Positions 16,267 to 24,579 of a stretch of 34,714 nucleotides of DNA are shown in pieces. A program made the translations under genes and the position numbers. The notes beneath the pieces are model-generated. The model saw only the letters and a list, made by a program, of their open reading frames with translations, had not been told where the DNA came from and did no database searches. Each line of letters begins with the position of its first letter. The stretch's first letter is position 1. Source of the DNA: a bacterium (GTDB taxonomy: Bacteria; Pseudomonadota; Alphaproteobacteria; Sphingomonadales; Sphingomonadaceae); NCBI GenBank assembly GCA_030824575.1, contig JAVBXL010000074.1, forward strand, positions 1 through 34,714, in the 5' to 3' direction.

Positions 16267-16998
16267 CTAGCCGCCCGCCTCGCATTGCTCAACCCCCGTG
16301 CCGCAACGGGCCAAGCGACTGAGAAAAATCGGGAAATGATCGCGCAGCGCGCTATCCAGCGCCGCCATGGAGGCGTTGCCGCCCAAGGCCGCGATACTGG
16401 TCACCGGAAATTCGCTGATGCCGCAGGGTATGATGCCCCCGAAATGGGACAGGTCGGGATCGACATTGATCGAAAAGCCATGGAGCGTGACCCAGCGTCG
16501 AACGCGAATACCCAGCGCGCCGATCTTTGCCTCCCGGCCATCGGGATCATCGGTCCAGATGCCGATCCGCCCCTCCGCTCGCCGCGCCGCGATGCCCAGG
16601 TCGCCCAGCCCGGCGATCATCCAGCCTTCGAGATGATGGACGAAATTGCGAATGTCCTTACCCCGTTGGCCAAGGTCGATGTTGAGATAGCCGATCCGCT
16701 GCCCCGGCCCATGATAGGTATAGCGTCCGCCGCGCCCCGCGTCATAGACCGGAAAACGCGGGGACAGGAGTTCGACCGGATCGGCGCTGGTCCCGGCGGT
16801 GTAAAGCGGTGGATGCTCCAGCAGCCAGACACGTTCCTTGGCCTGCCCCTCATGGATGGCGGCGACGCGCGCCTCCATATCGGCCAGCGCCGTTGGATAA
16901 TCGACCGGCGCTGCGGCGATCCGCCATTCGACCTGGTCGGGAAAGGCCGGGTCGGGAAAGGGGACGGGCGCAGGATGATCGGGCGGGAGGTCGGACAT
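16267..16998 (-). CDS. lipB: Octanoyltransferase LipB
   Basis: LipB moves octanoate from acyl carrier protein onto the lipoyl domains of pyruvate and 2-oxoglutarate dehydrogenases and the glycine cleavage system. The 243-residue product has the family segments [32 protein letters not shown], and the catalytic pair Lys158 ([18 protein letters not shown]) and Cys192 ([14 protein letters not shown]). Length is normal. The gene starts opposite the membrane-protein gene at 17095, with 96 bases between. lipA is not in the window, as is common. Confidence 0.96.
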   Translation of the reverse strand: MSDLPPDHPAPVPFPDPAFPDQVEWRIAAAPVDYPTALADMEARVAAIHEGQAKERVWLLEHPPLYTAGTSADPVELLSPRFPVYDAGRGGRYTYHGPGQRIGYLNIDLGQRGKDIRNFVHHLEGWMIAGLGDLGIAARRAEGRIGIWTDDPDGREAKIGALGIRVRRWVTLHGFSINVDPDLSHFGGIIPCGISEFPVTSIAALGGNASMAALDSALRDHFPIFLSRLARCGTGVEQCEAGG

Positions 16999-17094
16999 GG
17001 GGCGCTTCCTTGACTTGGCCGAGCCGAGCGATCAAGTCTCGCGCCGGATTTTCAGCATGACGGATTTCATCATGGCAGGGCAGGCAGCATAGAT

Positions 17095-17910
17095 ATGGCG
17101 ACAATGTCGATCGGCAAGGCGTGGGAGGAAGCGGTGGCTTTCGTCGCGCGCGAAGCGACCCTGCTGTTCCCGGTGGCGCTGCTGTTCGTGGCGCTGCCCG
17201 GCCTGATCCTTCAAGAAATGACGCCGCCCGAATTGCAGGCCTGGTTCGCCGCGCCCAAGGCGGATACGATTCCCGCCATGCCGCCCGGCTTCGGCCTCGC
17301 CATGCTGCTGACCATCATCCTCATCTGGTTCGGGTCGCTGGCGCTGTTCGCGCTGGCGCTGCGCCCCGGCATCAGCGTGGGGGAAGCGCTGCGCCTCAGC
17401 TTCGCCCGCTTGCCGGTGCTGATCGGCACGGCGCTGGTGGTGGTGGGCGCAGTGGCGGCGGTGCTCGTCGCCGCTGCGCTTGTCGGCGTCGTCCTCTCCC
17501 TCGCGTCCAAGCAACTGGCTGCGGCCATCGGGCTGCTGTTGGGCTTTGTCGCAGTCGGCCTCGTCTTCTTCGCTAGCATCCGCCTCGTGCTGCTCAACCC
17601 AGTGGTCATTGACGGCCGGGCGGGGGTGATGGATTCGCTGCGCCGGGCCTGGACGCTGACGCGCGGTTATTTTTGGCGCTTGTTCGGCTTTCTCATGATC
17701 GTGATGCTGCTGTCCGCCATCGCCGGATCGGCGGCGCAGGTCATTATCGGCCTGCTCGGGGGTTTGATCGCCGGGGCGGAAGGCGCACGGCTGGCCGGTG
17801 GCCTCGCCGGGGCGGCGGTGTCGAGCATCGTGCAGGTCTATATGCTGGTGATGCTGGCGCGGCTCTATCGTCAGGCGCAACCGCAGGATGTGGCCGACGT
17901 CTTTCGCTGA
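17095..17910 (+). CDS. Multi-pass membrane protein, GPDPase-membrane-domain-like
   Basis: The 271-residue product has about six membrane segments (roughly 20-42, 70-90, 113-138, 143-165, 198-225, 240-260). The stretch ending LRRAWTLTRGYFWRLFGFLMIVML resembles the YciC / glycerophosphoryl diester phosphodiesterase membrane-domain family, in which this Arg-Trp region recurs. There is no catalytic phosphodiesterase domain. Role unknown; such proteins are thought to be structural or transport helpers in the inner membrane. Translation may start at 17095 or at the ATG at 17104. It is isolated, divergent from lipB and convergent with the GNAT gene with only 7 bases between. Confidence 0.75.
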   Translation: MATMSIGKAWEEAVAFVAREATLLFPVALLFVALPGLILQEMTPPELQAWFAAPKADTIPAMPPGFGLAMLLTIILIWFGSLALFALALRPGISVGEALRLSFARLPVLIGTALVVVGAVAAVLVAAALVGVVLSLASKQLAAAIGLLLGFVAVGLVFFASIRLVLLNPVVIDGRAGVMDSLRRAWTLTRGYFWRLFGFLMIVMLLSAIAGSAAQVIIGLLGGLIAGAEGARLAGGLAGAAVSSIVQVYMLVMLARLYRQAQPQDVADVFR

Positions 17911-17917
17911 GGGCCGC

Positions 17918-18508
17918 TTATAGCATGTCCAGCAAAGGCATATGCGGCGCGGCGTCGCGCGGCAGTATGCCGGCCAGCCGCGGATCGGCGAAAGTCTCGA
18001 TTTCCCGCGCATAAGGTATGAAACCAGACCGTATGTAGAAGGGGAGCGCCACCGGGCTATCGAGCGTGCAGGTGTGGACCCATAATCGCGTCACCCCCTT
18101 TCGCCAGGCCAGCGACTTGGCCTGCGCCATCAGCCAGCGGCCCATCCCCTGTCCGCCCAGTTCCGGCACCAGTCCGAAAAAGCTCAGTTCGCAATCGGGC
18201 AGGGACCGGAAATCCAGTTCCAGCAGGCCGATGGCGGCGCCGCGCGGATCGGTGACGGCATAGACCTCCACGGCCGGGTCATGGAGAATCGCCGCCAGAG
18301 CCGAATCGGCCATCACCAGTCGCGAAAACCACAGCCATGGCGTTCCGACGCGACGAAACAGCGTGCGGTAGGCGTCCAGATCGGGCGTCTTCCACGGCAC
18401 CAGTCGCAGCGGGGCCACCGGGACCGGCGCGGGCCTGGGCCGGTCCCGCATCTCCAGATGGGTGACGATCGTCGCCACCATGCCCGGCTCGACCGGCGTC
18501 AGCGCCAT
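17918..18508 (-). CDS. GNAT-family N-acetyltransferase
   Basis: The 196-residue product has a GNAT fold with the acetyl-CoA binding motif LVPELGGQGMGRWLMAQA (about 133-150), preceded by beta strands VYAVTDPRGAAIGLLELDF and CELSFFG, and followed by LWVHTCTLDSPVALPFYIRSGFIPY, which matches the last GNAT motif. The first 35 residues are extra. The substrate is unknown. It is the last gene of the trmL-hemF-GNAT group, starting 5 bases after the hemF stop, so it is probably cotranscribed, but nothing in its sequence links it to heme or tRNA. Confidence 0.88.
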   Translation of the reverse strand: MALTPVEPGMVATIVTHLEMRDRPRPAPVPVAPLRLVPWKTPDLDAYRTLFRRVGTPWLWFSRLVMADSALAAILHDPAVEVYAVTDPRGAAIGLLELDFRSLPDCELSFFGLVPELGGQGMGRWLMAQAKSLAWRKGVTRLWVHTCTLDSPVALPFYIRSGFIPYAREIETFADPRLAGILPRDAAPHMPLLDML

Positions 18509-18513
18509 GGGAG

Positions 18514-19404
18514 TCAGCTCCAGCTTGCCATCGGCGGCAGGCTCATCAGGATCGCATCGATATTGCCGCCGGTCTTGAGCCCGAACAGCGTGCCGCGATC
18601 ATGCACCAGGTTGAATTCGGCATAGCGCCCGCGCCATTCCAGCATCGTCCGATAATCCGACTCACTCCACGCATCGTTCATGCGCCGCCGCACGATCGGC
18701 GGGAAGGCGTCGAGGAAAGCGTCGCCCACCGCGCGGGTGAAGGCGAAATGGGCGTCGAATGCGGCATCGTCTGCACATTCCAGATGGTCGTAGAAGATGC
18801 CGCCCACGCCGCGATGCACGCCGCGATGCGGGATGAAGAAATATTCGTCGGCCCACGCCTTGAAGCGCGGATGATAGTCCGGGTCATGGGCATCGCAGGC
18901 GGCCTTCAGCACGCCATGGAAATGGTCCGTATCGTCCGCACGGGGCAGCGGCGGATTGAGGTCCGCGCCGCCGCCGAACCAGCTTTTGGTCGTAACCAGA
19001 TAGCGCGTGTTCATATGCACGGCGGGGACATGCGGGTTGGCCATATGCGCGACCAGGCTGATGCCGGTGGCGAAGAAGGCGGGGTTTTCCGCCGCGCCAT
19101 GGATGGTCTGGGCGAATCCGGGCGCAAATTCGCCGCCCACGGTCGATATGTTGACGCCGACCTTTTCGAACACTTTGCCCTTCATCACGCCGCGCACGCC
19201 GCCCCCGCCTTCGCCCGGCGCCTGGCCCTCGGCCTCTCGATCCCAAGCGGTATAGTCGAACCGCGCGTCGCTACCCGCCTCCCGCTCGATTGCCTCGAAC
19301 TGCGCGCAGATGCGGTCGCGCAGCGATTCGAACCAGTTGCGCGCCGCCTGTTGCCGGGCGTCCAGGGCGAAGGGCACGGCGGGAATCGGGTTGCTGGCGG
19401 TCAT
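18514..19404 (-). CDS. hemF: Oxygen-dependent coproporphyrinogen III oxidase HemF
   Basis: HemF converts coproporphyrinogen III to protoporphyrinogen IX using O2 in heme synthesis. The 296-residue product has the normal length and signatures: GGGGVRGVMKGKVFEKVGVN, TRYLVTTKSWFGGGADLNP (metal/substrate region with conserved Trp-Phe-Gly-Gly-Gly), YFFIPHRGVHRGVGGIFYDHL and RGRYAEFNLVHDRGTLFGLK near the C-terminus. The start codon overlaps the trmL stop (ATGA), so the two are translationally coupled. An oxygen-dependent enzyme fits an aerobic sphingomonad and the bc1 genes nearby. Confidence 0.97.
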   Translation of the reverse strand: MTASNPIPAVPFALDARQQAARNWFESLRDRICAQFEAIEREAGSDARFDYTAWDREAEGQAPGEGGGGVRGVMKGKVFEKVGVNISTVGGEFAPGFAQTIHGAAENPAFFATGISLVAHMANPHVPAVHMNTRYLVTTKSWFGGGADLNPPLPRADDTDHFHGVLKAACDAHDPDYHPRFKAWADEYFFIPHRGVHRGVGGIFYDHLECADDAAFDAHFAFTRAVGDAFLDAFPPIVRRRMNDAWSESDYRTMLEWRGRYAEFNLVHDRGTLFGLKTGGNIDAILMSLPPMASWS

Positions 19405-19859
19405 TGGGGAAACTTTCCGGTCTGGCGAAGGGCTTCGGCGACGGCGATGCCCGTGGAAACGGCGATGTTCAAGGATCGAAAGCCCGGCGCCATGGGGATG
19501 CGGACGCGAATGTCGGCCAGATCGCGCACATCATCCGGGACGCCTGCGCTTTCCGATCCCATCATCAGCACGTCGTCGGGATGGAACCGGACGTCGGGCA
19601 GTTTCTGGGAGGCATGGGCGCTCATCAGCAGCAGGCGGCGGCCTTCCGCACGGCGGACCGCGTCGAAGGCCGCGAAATTGGCGTGCCGGGTGACGTCGGC
19701 CGCCTCGCCATAATCCATCGCCGCGCGTTTCAGGCGGGTGTCGGAAAAGGCGAATCCGGTCGGCATGATGATGTCCACGGGCACGGCGAAACAGGCGGCC
19801 AGGCGCAGGATCGCGCCGACATTGCCGGCGATCTCTGGTTGATAAAGGGCGATACGCAT
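19401..19859 (-). CDS. trmL: tRNA (cytidine/uridine-34-2'-O)-methyltransferase TrmL
   Basis: TrmL methylates the ribose of the wobble base (C34 or U34) in certain leucine tRNAs using SAM. The 152-residue product is a compact SPOUT protein. It starts MRIALYQPEIAGNVGAILRLAA, and the knotted SAM region is visible as MMGSESAGVPDDV and IRVRIPMAPGFRSLNIAVSTGIAVAEALR. The ATG at 19859 gives the family N-terminus; the frame stays open upstream but that part is unrelated. The stop overlaps the hemF start. It diverges from petA with 209 bases between. Confidence 0.93.
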   Translation of the reverse strand: MRIALYQPEIAGNVGAILRLAACFAVPVDIIMPTGFAFSDTRLKRAAMDYGEAADVTRHANFAAFDAVRRAEGRRLLLMSAHASQKLPDVRFHPDDVLMMGSESAGVPDDVRDLADIRVRIPMAPGFRSLNIAVSTGIAVAEALRQTGKFPQ

Positions 19860-19981
19860 GGCCCGCGCCTTAATGCACTGCGGCAAATTGTCATAGGGGG
19901 CGCGAGTTTGCTGTTGGCAAAGAGCGCGCAGTCCGGTTATCAGGCGCGCAAACCACGCCGGGGGGTAGGCGGGGACCGTAC

Positions 19982-20009
19982 TTGCACGGCACCCTAAACC
20001 CCTTGATAA
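19982..20009 (+). promoter_or_regulatory. Possible sigma-70-type promoter before petA
   Basis: TTGCAC (19982-19987), a 16-base spacer and TGATAA (20004-20009) lie 60 bases before the petA start in the trmL-petA divergent gap. The match to the consensus is moderate. I saw no better pair for the bc1 operon. Confidence 0.3.
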
Positions 20010-20068
20010 ACAGAGTCGGTCACGGCATTGCGGCGGGGTCAGGGACGTTATTGCAAGGGTAGAGGTGC

Positions 20069-20635
20069 ATGGCGAGCGTTGAACATATAGACGGCACGGG
20101 TCCATCGGGCGAAGATGGCGTGCGCCGCCGCGATTTCATCAACATCGCCGCGGTCAGCTTTGCGGGGGTCGGGGCTGTCGCCGTCGTCCTGCCGCTTATC
20201 GACCAGATGAACCCTAGCGCCGACGTGCTGGCGCTTGCGACATCGCCGGTCGATCTTTCGGCGATCCAGCCGGGGCAGGCGATCAAGACCACCTTTCGCA
20301 GCCAGCCGCTGTTCGTGCGCCAGCTGACGCCGAAGGAAATCGCCGAAGCCGACAAGGTGGACGCCTCCACGCTGCGCGATCCGCAGACGCTGGAAGAGCG
20401 CACCGTCGACGGCAAGAAGCAGTGGCTGGTGACGATGGGTGTGTGCACCCATCTGGGCTGCGTGCCGCTGGGCGCGGGCGAGGGCGAGAATCGCGGCGAA
20501 TATGGCGGCTATTTCTGCCCATGCCATGGGTCGTCCTACGACACCGCCGCGCGCATCCGTAAAGGCCCCGCGCCCAAGAACCTGGAAGTGCCGAAGTTCA
20601 GCTTCACTTCCGACACCGCCATTCTTGTAGGCTGA
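20069..20635 (+). CDS. petA: Ubiquinol-cytochrome c reductase Rieske iron-sulfur subunit
   Basis: This is the 2Fe-2S subunit of the cytochrome bc1 complex, which accepts an electron from ubiquinol at the periplasmic face. The 188-residue product has a twin-arginine signal anchor (RRRDFINIAA at 19-28, then a hydrophobic helix to about 45). The cluster ligands are CTHLGC (Cys126, His128) and CPCHGSSYD (Cys150, His153), with Cys131 and Cys152 as the disulfide pair. The length is normal. AGAGGT precedes the ATG. petB follows after 11 bases. Confidence 0.97.
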   Translation: MASVEHIDGTGPSGEDGVRRRDFINIAAVSFAGVGAVAVVLPLIDQMNPSADVLALATSPVDLSAIQPGQAIKTTFRSQPLFVRQLTPKEIAEADKVDASTLRDPQTLEERTVDGKKQWLVTMGVCTHLGCVPLGAGEGENRGEYGGYFCPCHGSSYDTAARIRKGPAPKNLEVPKFSFTSDTAILVG

Positions 20636-20646
20636 GGTAAGAAACC

Positions 20647-21939
20647 ATGAGCTTTCCCTGGGCTGAGCAATACACCCCCAAAAATCCGCTGACACAGTGG
20701 ATTGACGAGAAGCTGCCGTTGCCGCGTCTCGTCTACAACGCCGTGGGCGCGGGCTATCCCGTGCCGCGCAACCTCAACTATTTCTGGAACTTCGGTGTTC
20801 TGGCCGGCCTGGCGCTGGTGATCCAGATCGTCACCGGCGTCATCATGGCGATGCATTATGGCGCCAATGACCTTGTCGCTTTCACCACCGTCGAACAGAC
20901 GATGCGCGACGTCAATGCGGGCTGGCTGATGCGCTACGCCCACGCCAACGGCGCCAGCTTCTTCTTCATCGTGGTCTATCTCCACATTTTCCGCGGCCTC
21001 TATTTCGGCTCTTACAAGGCGCCCCGCGAAATGGTGTGGCTGCTCGGCCTCGTCATCTTCCTGCTGATGATGGCGACCGCGTTCATGGGCTATGTGCTGC
21101 CCTGGGGCCAGATGTCCTACTGGGGCGCGAAGGTGATCACTGGCTTGTTCGGCGCGATCCCGGTCGTGGGTGAACCGATCCAGACCTGGCTGCTGGGCGG
21201 TTTCGCCCCCGGTAACGCCTCGCTCAACCGCTTCTTCTCGCTCCACTTCCTGCTGCCCTTTGTGATTGCCGGTGTCATCATCCTGCACATCTGGGCGCTG
21301 CATATTCCAGGGTCCAACAACCCGACCGGCGTGGAAGTGAAGGGGCCGCAGGACACTGTGCCCTTCCATCCCTATTACACCGCCAAGGACGGCTTCGGCG
21401 CGGGCATCTTCCTGATCGCCTTTTCGATCCTGCTGTTCTTCGCGCCGAACTTCCTGGGCCACCCGGATAACTATATCGAGGCGAACCCGCTTTCGACCCC
21501 CGCGCATATCGTGCCGGAATGGTATTTCTGGCCCTTCTACGCCATCCTGCGCGCCTTCACGGTGGACTTCCTCTTCATCCCCGCCAAGCTGCTGGGCGTG
21601 CTGGCGATGTTCGCATCGATCCTGCTGCTGTTCTTCCTGCCCTGGCTCGACACCTCGCCGGTGCGGTCGGGCAAGTATCGGCCCACCTTCAACAAGTTCT
21701 TCTGGATTCTCTGCCTCGACGTGGTGATCCTGGGCTGGTTGGGCGGCGCGCCTGCGGAAGAACCCTATGTCATGATGAGCCAGGTCGCGGCGGCCTATTA
21801 TTTCGCCCACTTCTTGATCATCCTTCCGCTGATCTCGCGCTTTGAAAAGCCGCTGCCGCTGCCCGGCTCGATCACCGAGGCCGTGTTGGCGAAATATGGC
21901 AAGACCGACGGCGCAACCGTCGCGGTCCCGGCCGAATAA
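20647..21939 (+). CDS. petB: Cytochrome b subunit of the bc1 complex
   Basis: Cytochrome b carries the two b hemes that move electrons across the inner membrane in the Q cycle. The 430-residue product has about eight membrane helices. The four heme ligands are visible as His99/His113 and His200/His214 pairs by their spacing ([34 protein letters not shown]; the usual 13-14 residue spacing). My count of which residue ligates which heme is by pattern. The quinone-site motif PEWY is at [15 protein letters not shown]. It is full-length b, not split into b6 and subunit IV. It lies between petA and petC. Confidence 0.97.
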   Translation: MSFPWAEQYTPKNPLTQWIDEKLPLPRLVYNAVGAGYPVPRNLNYFWNFGVLAGLALVIQIVTGVIMAMHYGANDLVAFTTVEQTMRDVNAGWLMRYAHANGASFFFIVVYLHIFRGLYFGSYKAPREMVWLLGLVIFLLMMATAFMGYVLPWGQMSYWGAKVITGLFGAIPVVGEPIQTWLLGGFAPGNASLNRFFSLHFLLPFVIAGVIILHIWALHIPGSNNPTGVEVKGPQDTVPFHPYYTAKDGFGAGIFLIAFSILLFFAPNFLGHPDNYIEANPLSTPAHIVPEWYFWPFYAILRAFTVDFLFIPAKLLGVLAMFASILLLFFLPWLDTSPVRSGKYRPTFNKFFWILCLDVVILGWLGGAPAEEPYVMMSQVAAAYYFAHFLIILPLISRFEKPLPLPGSITEAVLAKYGKTDGATVAVPAE

Positions 21940-21954
21940 GGGGTAGATAAGACC

Positions 21955-22806
21955 ATGGTTCGCATTGGCGCATTCCTCGTCGGCCTCTTCTTTGCAGGCT
22001 GGCTGTTCATTTCCTTCCTGATCGGTGCGGTGGCTTATGTCTCCGAGCCGCCAGTACCCACCGTGGAACATGAATTCCACAAGGCTCCCAAGCATGTGTC
22101 CTTCTCCTTTGATGGGCCGCTCGGCAAATATGACCAGGCGCAGTTGCAGCGCGGCTTCCAGGTGTTCAAGGAAGTCTGCTCGGCCTGTCACAGCCTGAAA
22201 TTCGTGGCGTTCCGTGATCTCGCGGCGCTTGGTTATAACGAAGCCGAAGTGAAGGCGATTGCCAAGCAGTGGGCGATCAAGACCCCGTCGGTCGATCCGG
22301 CCACGGGCGAAGCCTCCACCCGCGAACCTGTGCCGTCGGATTATTTCCCCAAGCCCTTCGCGAACAATGTCGCGGCGGCCGCGGCAAACAACAATGCGAT
22401 CCCGCCAGACCTGTCGCTGATGACCAAGGCTCGCCATCATGGCAGCGCCTATGTCTATTCGCTGATCACCGGCTATCAGGCGCAACCGGCCGAATTGCTC
22501 AAGGAGTTCCCGGACTCCAAGACGCCGGAAGGGCTGCACTACAACCCCTATTTCGCCAACCTGAACCTCGCCATGGCGCCGCCGCTGTCGGCCGATGGTC
22601 AGGTGACCTATGGCGACGGCACCAAGCCGACGGTGGATCAGATGGCGCAGGACGTCGCGGCCTTCCTGACCTGGACCGCCGAACCGAAGCTGGAAAATCG
22701 CCGCCGTGCGGGGCTTGCGACCATCCTCTTCCTGCTGATCGCGACGGGCCTGGCCTATATGTCCTACCAGAATATCTGGGCGGACAAGAAGAAGGCGGCC
22801 GCCTGA
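21955..22806 (+). CDS. petC: Cytochrome c1 subunit of the bc1 complex
   Basis: Cytochrome c1 passes electrons from the Rieske protein to soluble or membrane cytochrome c. The 283-residue product has an N-terminal signal/anchor (about 1-29), the covalent heme motif CSACH (Cys75, Cys78, His79), the Met ligand probably Met207 in NLNLAMAPPLS, and a C-terminal membrane anchor (about 254-272) followed by a Lys-rich tail. Typical stretches are LKFVAFRDL and TKARHHGSAYVYSLITGY. It closes the petABC operon; a strong hairpin terminator begins 35 bases later. Confidence 0.96.
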   Translation: MVRIGAFLVGLFFAGWLFISFLIGAVAYVSEPPVPTVEHEFHKAPKHVSFSFDGPLGKYDQAQLQRGFQVFKEVCSACHSLKFVAFRDLAALGYNEAEVKAIAKQWAIKTPSVDPATGEASTREPVPSDYFPKPFANNVAAAAANNNAIPPDLSLMTKARHHGSAYVYSLITGYQAQPAELLKEFPDSKTPEGLHYNPYFANLNLAMAPPLSADGQVTYGDGTKPTVDQMAQDVAAFLTWTAEPKLENRRRAGLATILFLLIATGLAYMSYQNIWADKKKAAA

Positions 22807-22840
22807 CTCACGTCGGTCACGGACGGTGGTAGAGATCGGG

Positions 22841-22874
22841 GCGCGGTTCCTTGTGGGAACCGCGCTCTTTCTTT
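22841..22874 (+). terminator. Intrinsic terminator after petABC
   Basis: GCGCGGTTCC (22841-22850) and GGAACCGCGC (22856-22865) form a perfect 10-bp stem with a 5-base loop, followed by TCTTTCTTT. It ends the bc1 operon just before apt. The T-tract is interrupted by C. Confidence 0.85.
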
Positions 22875-22886
22875 ATGGGGGCGGCC

Positions 22887-23423
22887 ATGAGCACCGACAG
22901 CCTGACCGCGCTGGTCCGCACCATCCCCGACTTTCCCAAGCCGGGCATCCTGTTTCGCGACATCACAACCCTGCTGGCCGATGGCGACGGCCTGCGTGAC
23001 CTAGTGGATTGCATGGCGGCGGTTGCCCGGCCGCTCGACCCGGACCTGATCGTGGGGATAGAGGCGCGCGGCTTCATTCTGGGTGCGGCCCTCGCGCTGG
23101 CGCTGGGCAAGGGCTTCGTGCCCGTTCGTAAAAAGGGCAAGCTGCCCGGCAAGACCGTGGGCATCGACTATTGCCTGGAATATGGCACCGACCGACTGGA
23201 GCTACATGAAGGCCAAGTGCCGGTCGGCGCGCGCGTGTTGCTGGTCGATGATCTGATCGCCACCGGCGGCACGGCGCTGGCGGCGGCGCAATTGCTGCGC
23301 GAACAGGGCGCGAGCGTGCTGATGGCGCTGTTCGCCATCGACCTTCCCGATCTGGGCGGCATGGCGGCGCTATCGGCGGACGGCGTCGCGGCACAGGCAA
23401 TTATCGCCTTCGACGGCGAATAG
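22887..23423 (+). CDS. apt: Adenine phosphoribosyltransferase Apt
   Basis: Apt salvages adenine by joining it to PRPP, giving AMP. The 178-residue product has [15 protein letters not shown] near the start, [14 protein letters not shown], the flexible-loop region [20 protein letters not shown], and the PRPP-binding signature [14 protein letters not shown]. The ATG at 22887 was chosen because the in-frame ATG at 22851 lies inside the terminator loop. The gene meets the nucleosidase gene tail to tail with 3 bases between; adenine made by such a nucleosidase would be the Apt substrate, which is a plausible functional link. Confidence 0.96.
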   Translation: MSTDSLTALVRTIPDFPKPGILFRDITTLLADGDGLRDLVDCMAAVARPLDPDLIVGIEARGFILGAALALALGKGFVPVRKKGKLPGKTVGIDYCLEYGTDRLELHEGQVPVGARVLLVDDLIATGGTALAAAQLLREQGASVLMALFAIDLPDLGGMAALSADGVAAQAIIAFDGE

Positions 23424-23426
23424 CCG

Positions 23427-24053
23427 TCAGGCGGCGCGCGCCAGCGCTTCGGGCAGCAGGTCGACGGCAGCCGCCAGCCGCTCGTCGAGCAAGCCCAGCA
23501 ATGCCGTCCAGCTGTTAATATGGTCCAGTTCGCCCGGCCCGTCCGATATGCCGCGCAGCCCCATCAGCGGTACGTCGAACCGTGCGCAGGCCCGCGCCAC
23601 CGCAAATGTCTCCATGTCGACCATGTCGGCATCGATCGCGGCATAATCCTCGCCGCCCACGATATTCGCGCCGGTCGACAGGCGGGCCAGCGGCAGGGCC
23701 AGCGGGGTCGCCAGCGGCAGGTCGACAGGGTGGTCGATGAACGGCGTCACCCCCTTGGTGAAGCCCAGCCGCGACGCATCCATGTCGCGCCACGACACGC
23801 TCGCCACCTGGAATATGTCGCCCAGCGGACAGAGGCGCGATCCCGCCGAACCCAGGCAGACCACAAGGTCGGGCAAGGCGCTTTGTTGCGCCAGCGCCTG
23901 TAGCGCCATGCCGGTAGCCAGCGCCGCTTCGACCGGTCCGACGCCGGTCAGCAGCGGGGTGAAGCGCGCGCGCAGATGCGGCCCATATTCGGCATCGACC
24001 GCCATCACGAACAGCACGCGCCGCGCGCTTATGGTTTCGCATCCCATCGTCAT
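23427..24053 (-). CDS. Nucleosidase of the MTA/SAH nucleosidase (PNP_UDP) family
   Basis: The 208-residue product resembles 5'-methylthioadenosine/S-adenosylhomocysteine nucleosidases, which release adenine from MTA or SAH. Visible features are LFVMAVDAEYGPHL (the N-terminal catalytic Glu/Asp region, here with AVDAEYG), a TGVGPVEAALATGMAL glycine region, CLGSAGS, and the purine/ribose part ADMVDMETFAVARAC followed by VPLMGLRGISDGPG with the catalytic Asp. It is shorter than the 230 or so usual, and the sequence is atypical enough that a futalosine or other nucleosidase cannot be excluded. Start at 24053 (AGGA about 6 bases before); the frame is open to 24113. Confidence 0.8.
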   Translation of the reverse strand: MTMGCETISARRVLFVMAVDAEYGPHLRARFTPLLTGVGPVEAALATGMALQALAQQSALPDLVVCLGSAGSRLCPLGDIFQVASVSWRDMDASRLGFTKGVTPFIDHPVDLPLATPLALPLARLSTGANIVGGEDYAAIDADMVDMETFAVARACARFDVPLMGLRGISDGPGELDHINSWTALLGLLDERLAAAVDLLPEALARAA

Positions 24054-24130
24054 GGCCGGTCCTGCCCTCATTGCCTGTCTGTAATGTTCGGGACATCCCC
24101 GTGACAGCCGCACAGACTATAGTCGAGATC

Positions 24131-24310
24131 ATGTTTCCTCATGAGTTGACCATCGATATGCCCGTTCCCATTCCCTTTCCCACCCGATTTTCCGATGCGG
24201 AAACGATCACGGTTGCCGACATAGAGGCCTGGGCCAAGGTCGAGCGCGCTCTGGCGGGCAAGCGCGACGCTTGTCACAAGCTGCGCCAGGGACATGCCGC
24301 GGCCCGCTGA
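24131..24310 (+). CDS. Unrecognised 59-residue protein
   Basis: I do not recognise this short product. It begins MFPHELTIDMPVPIPFPTRF and continues with an acidic-to-basic helical half (EAWAKVERALAGKRDACHKL). There is no signal peptide. A GAG precedes the ATG weakly. It lies between the divergent nucleosidase gene and tRNA-Val. The coding bias is plausible, but so short a frame could be chance. Confidence 0.4.
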   Translation: MFPHELTIDMPVPIPFPTRFSDAETITVADIEAWAKVERALAGKRDACHKLRQGHAAAR

Positions 24311-24330
24311 ACCGGGTCTAACAAAAACTG

Positions 24331-24371
24331 GAAAAGAAAAAGCCCGCCGCCTCGAAAGAAGCGACGGGCTT
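24331..24371 (-). terminator. Intrinsic terminator after tRNA-Val
   Basis: Read on the minus strand, AAGCCCGTCGC and GCGGCGGGCTT pair over 11 bp (one G-U), with a 10-base loop, followed by TTTTTCTTTTC. It ends the tRNA transcript a few bases past the CCA end. It faces the end of the small plus-strand frame at 24131, and could affect it too. Confidence 0.85.
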
Positions 24372-24376
24372 TGTCA

Positions 24377-24451
24377 TGGTGGGCGTGGCAAGGATTGAAC
24401 TTGCGACCCCTGCGATGTCAACACAGTGCTCTACCACTGAGCTACACGCCC
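24377..24451 (-). tRNA. tRNA-Val (anticodon GAC)
   Basis: The minus strand folds into a complete cloverleaf: acceptor GGGCGTG with CACGCCC, D-arm GCTC...GAGC, anticodon arm CTGTG/CGCAG with loop TTGACAT (anticodon GAC), and T-arm GCAAG/CTTGC with loop TTCAATC. The discriminator base is A and CCA is encoded in the DNA. It reads valine GUC/GUU codons. No duplicated tRNA end that would mark an integrated element is visible nearby. Confidence 0.96.
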
Positions 24452-24464
24452 GCCGTGGAGGGGG

Positions 24465-24493
24465 CCAATAACGGGGGTCGGGCTGGCGCGCAA
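24465..24493 (-). promoter_or_regulatory. Probable tRNA-Val promoter
   Basis: On the minus strand TTGCGC (24488-24493), a 17-base GC-rich spacer and TATTGG (24465-24470) lie just before the tRNA. Transcription would begin about 7 bases before its 5' end. The -10 fit is moderate. Confidence 0.4.
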
Positions 24494-24579
24494 GCAGGAA
24501 ATTGAAACGGGCCGATATTCTTCTGGACAGAGCAGGGGCGGCCCATATGCTGCGACCCAAACAGGGGACGCCAAGACAT

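Noticed and set aside
20536..22539. 667-residue open frame on the minus strand across petB and petC
   Set aside because: It lies opposite two well-supported genes and has the Arg/His/Asp/Gln-rich composition of antisense frames in high-GC DNA, with no family resemblance.
24377..24451. tRNA-Val as an attachment site of an integrated element
   Set aside because: No integrase gene and no repeated tRNA 3' end was seen nearby; neighbours are housekeeping genes.
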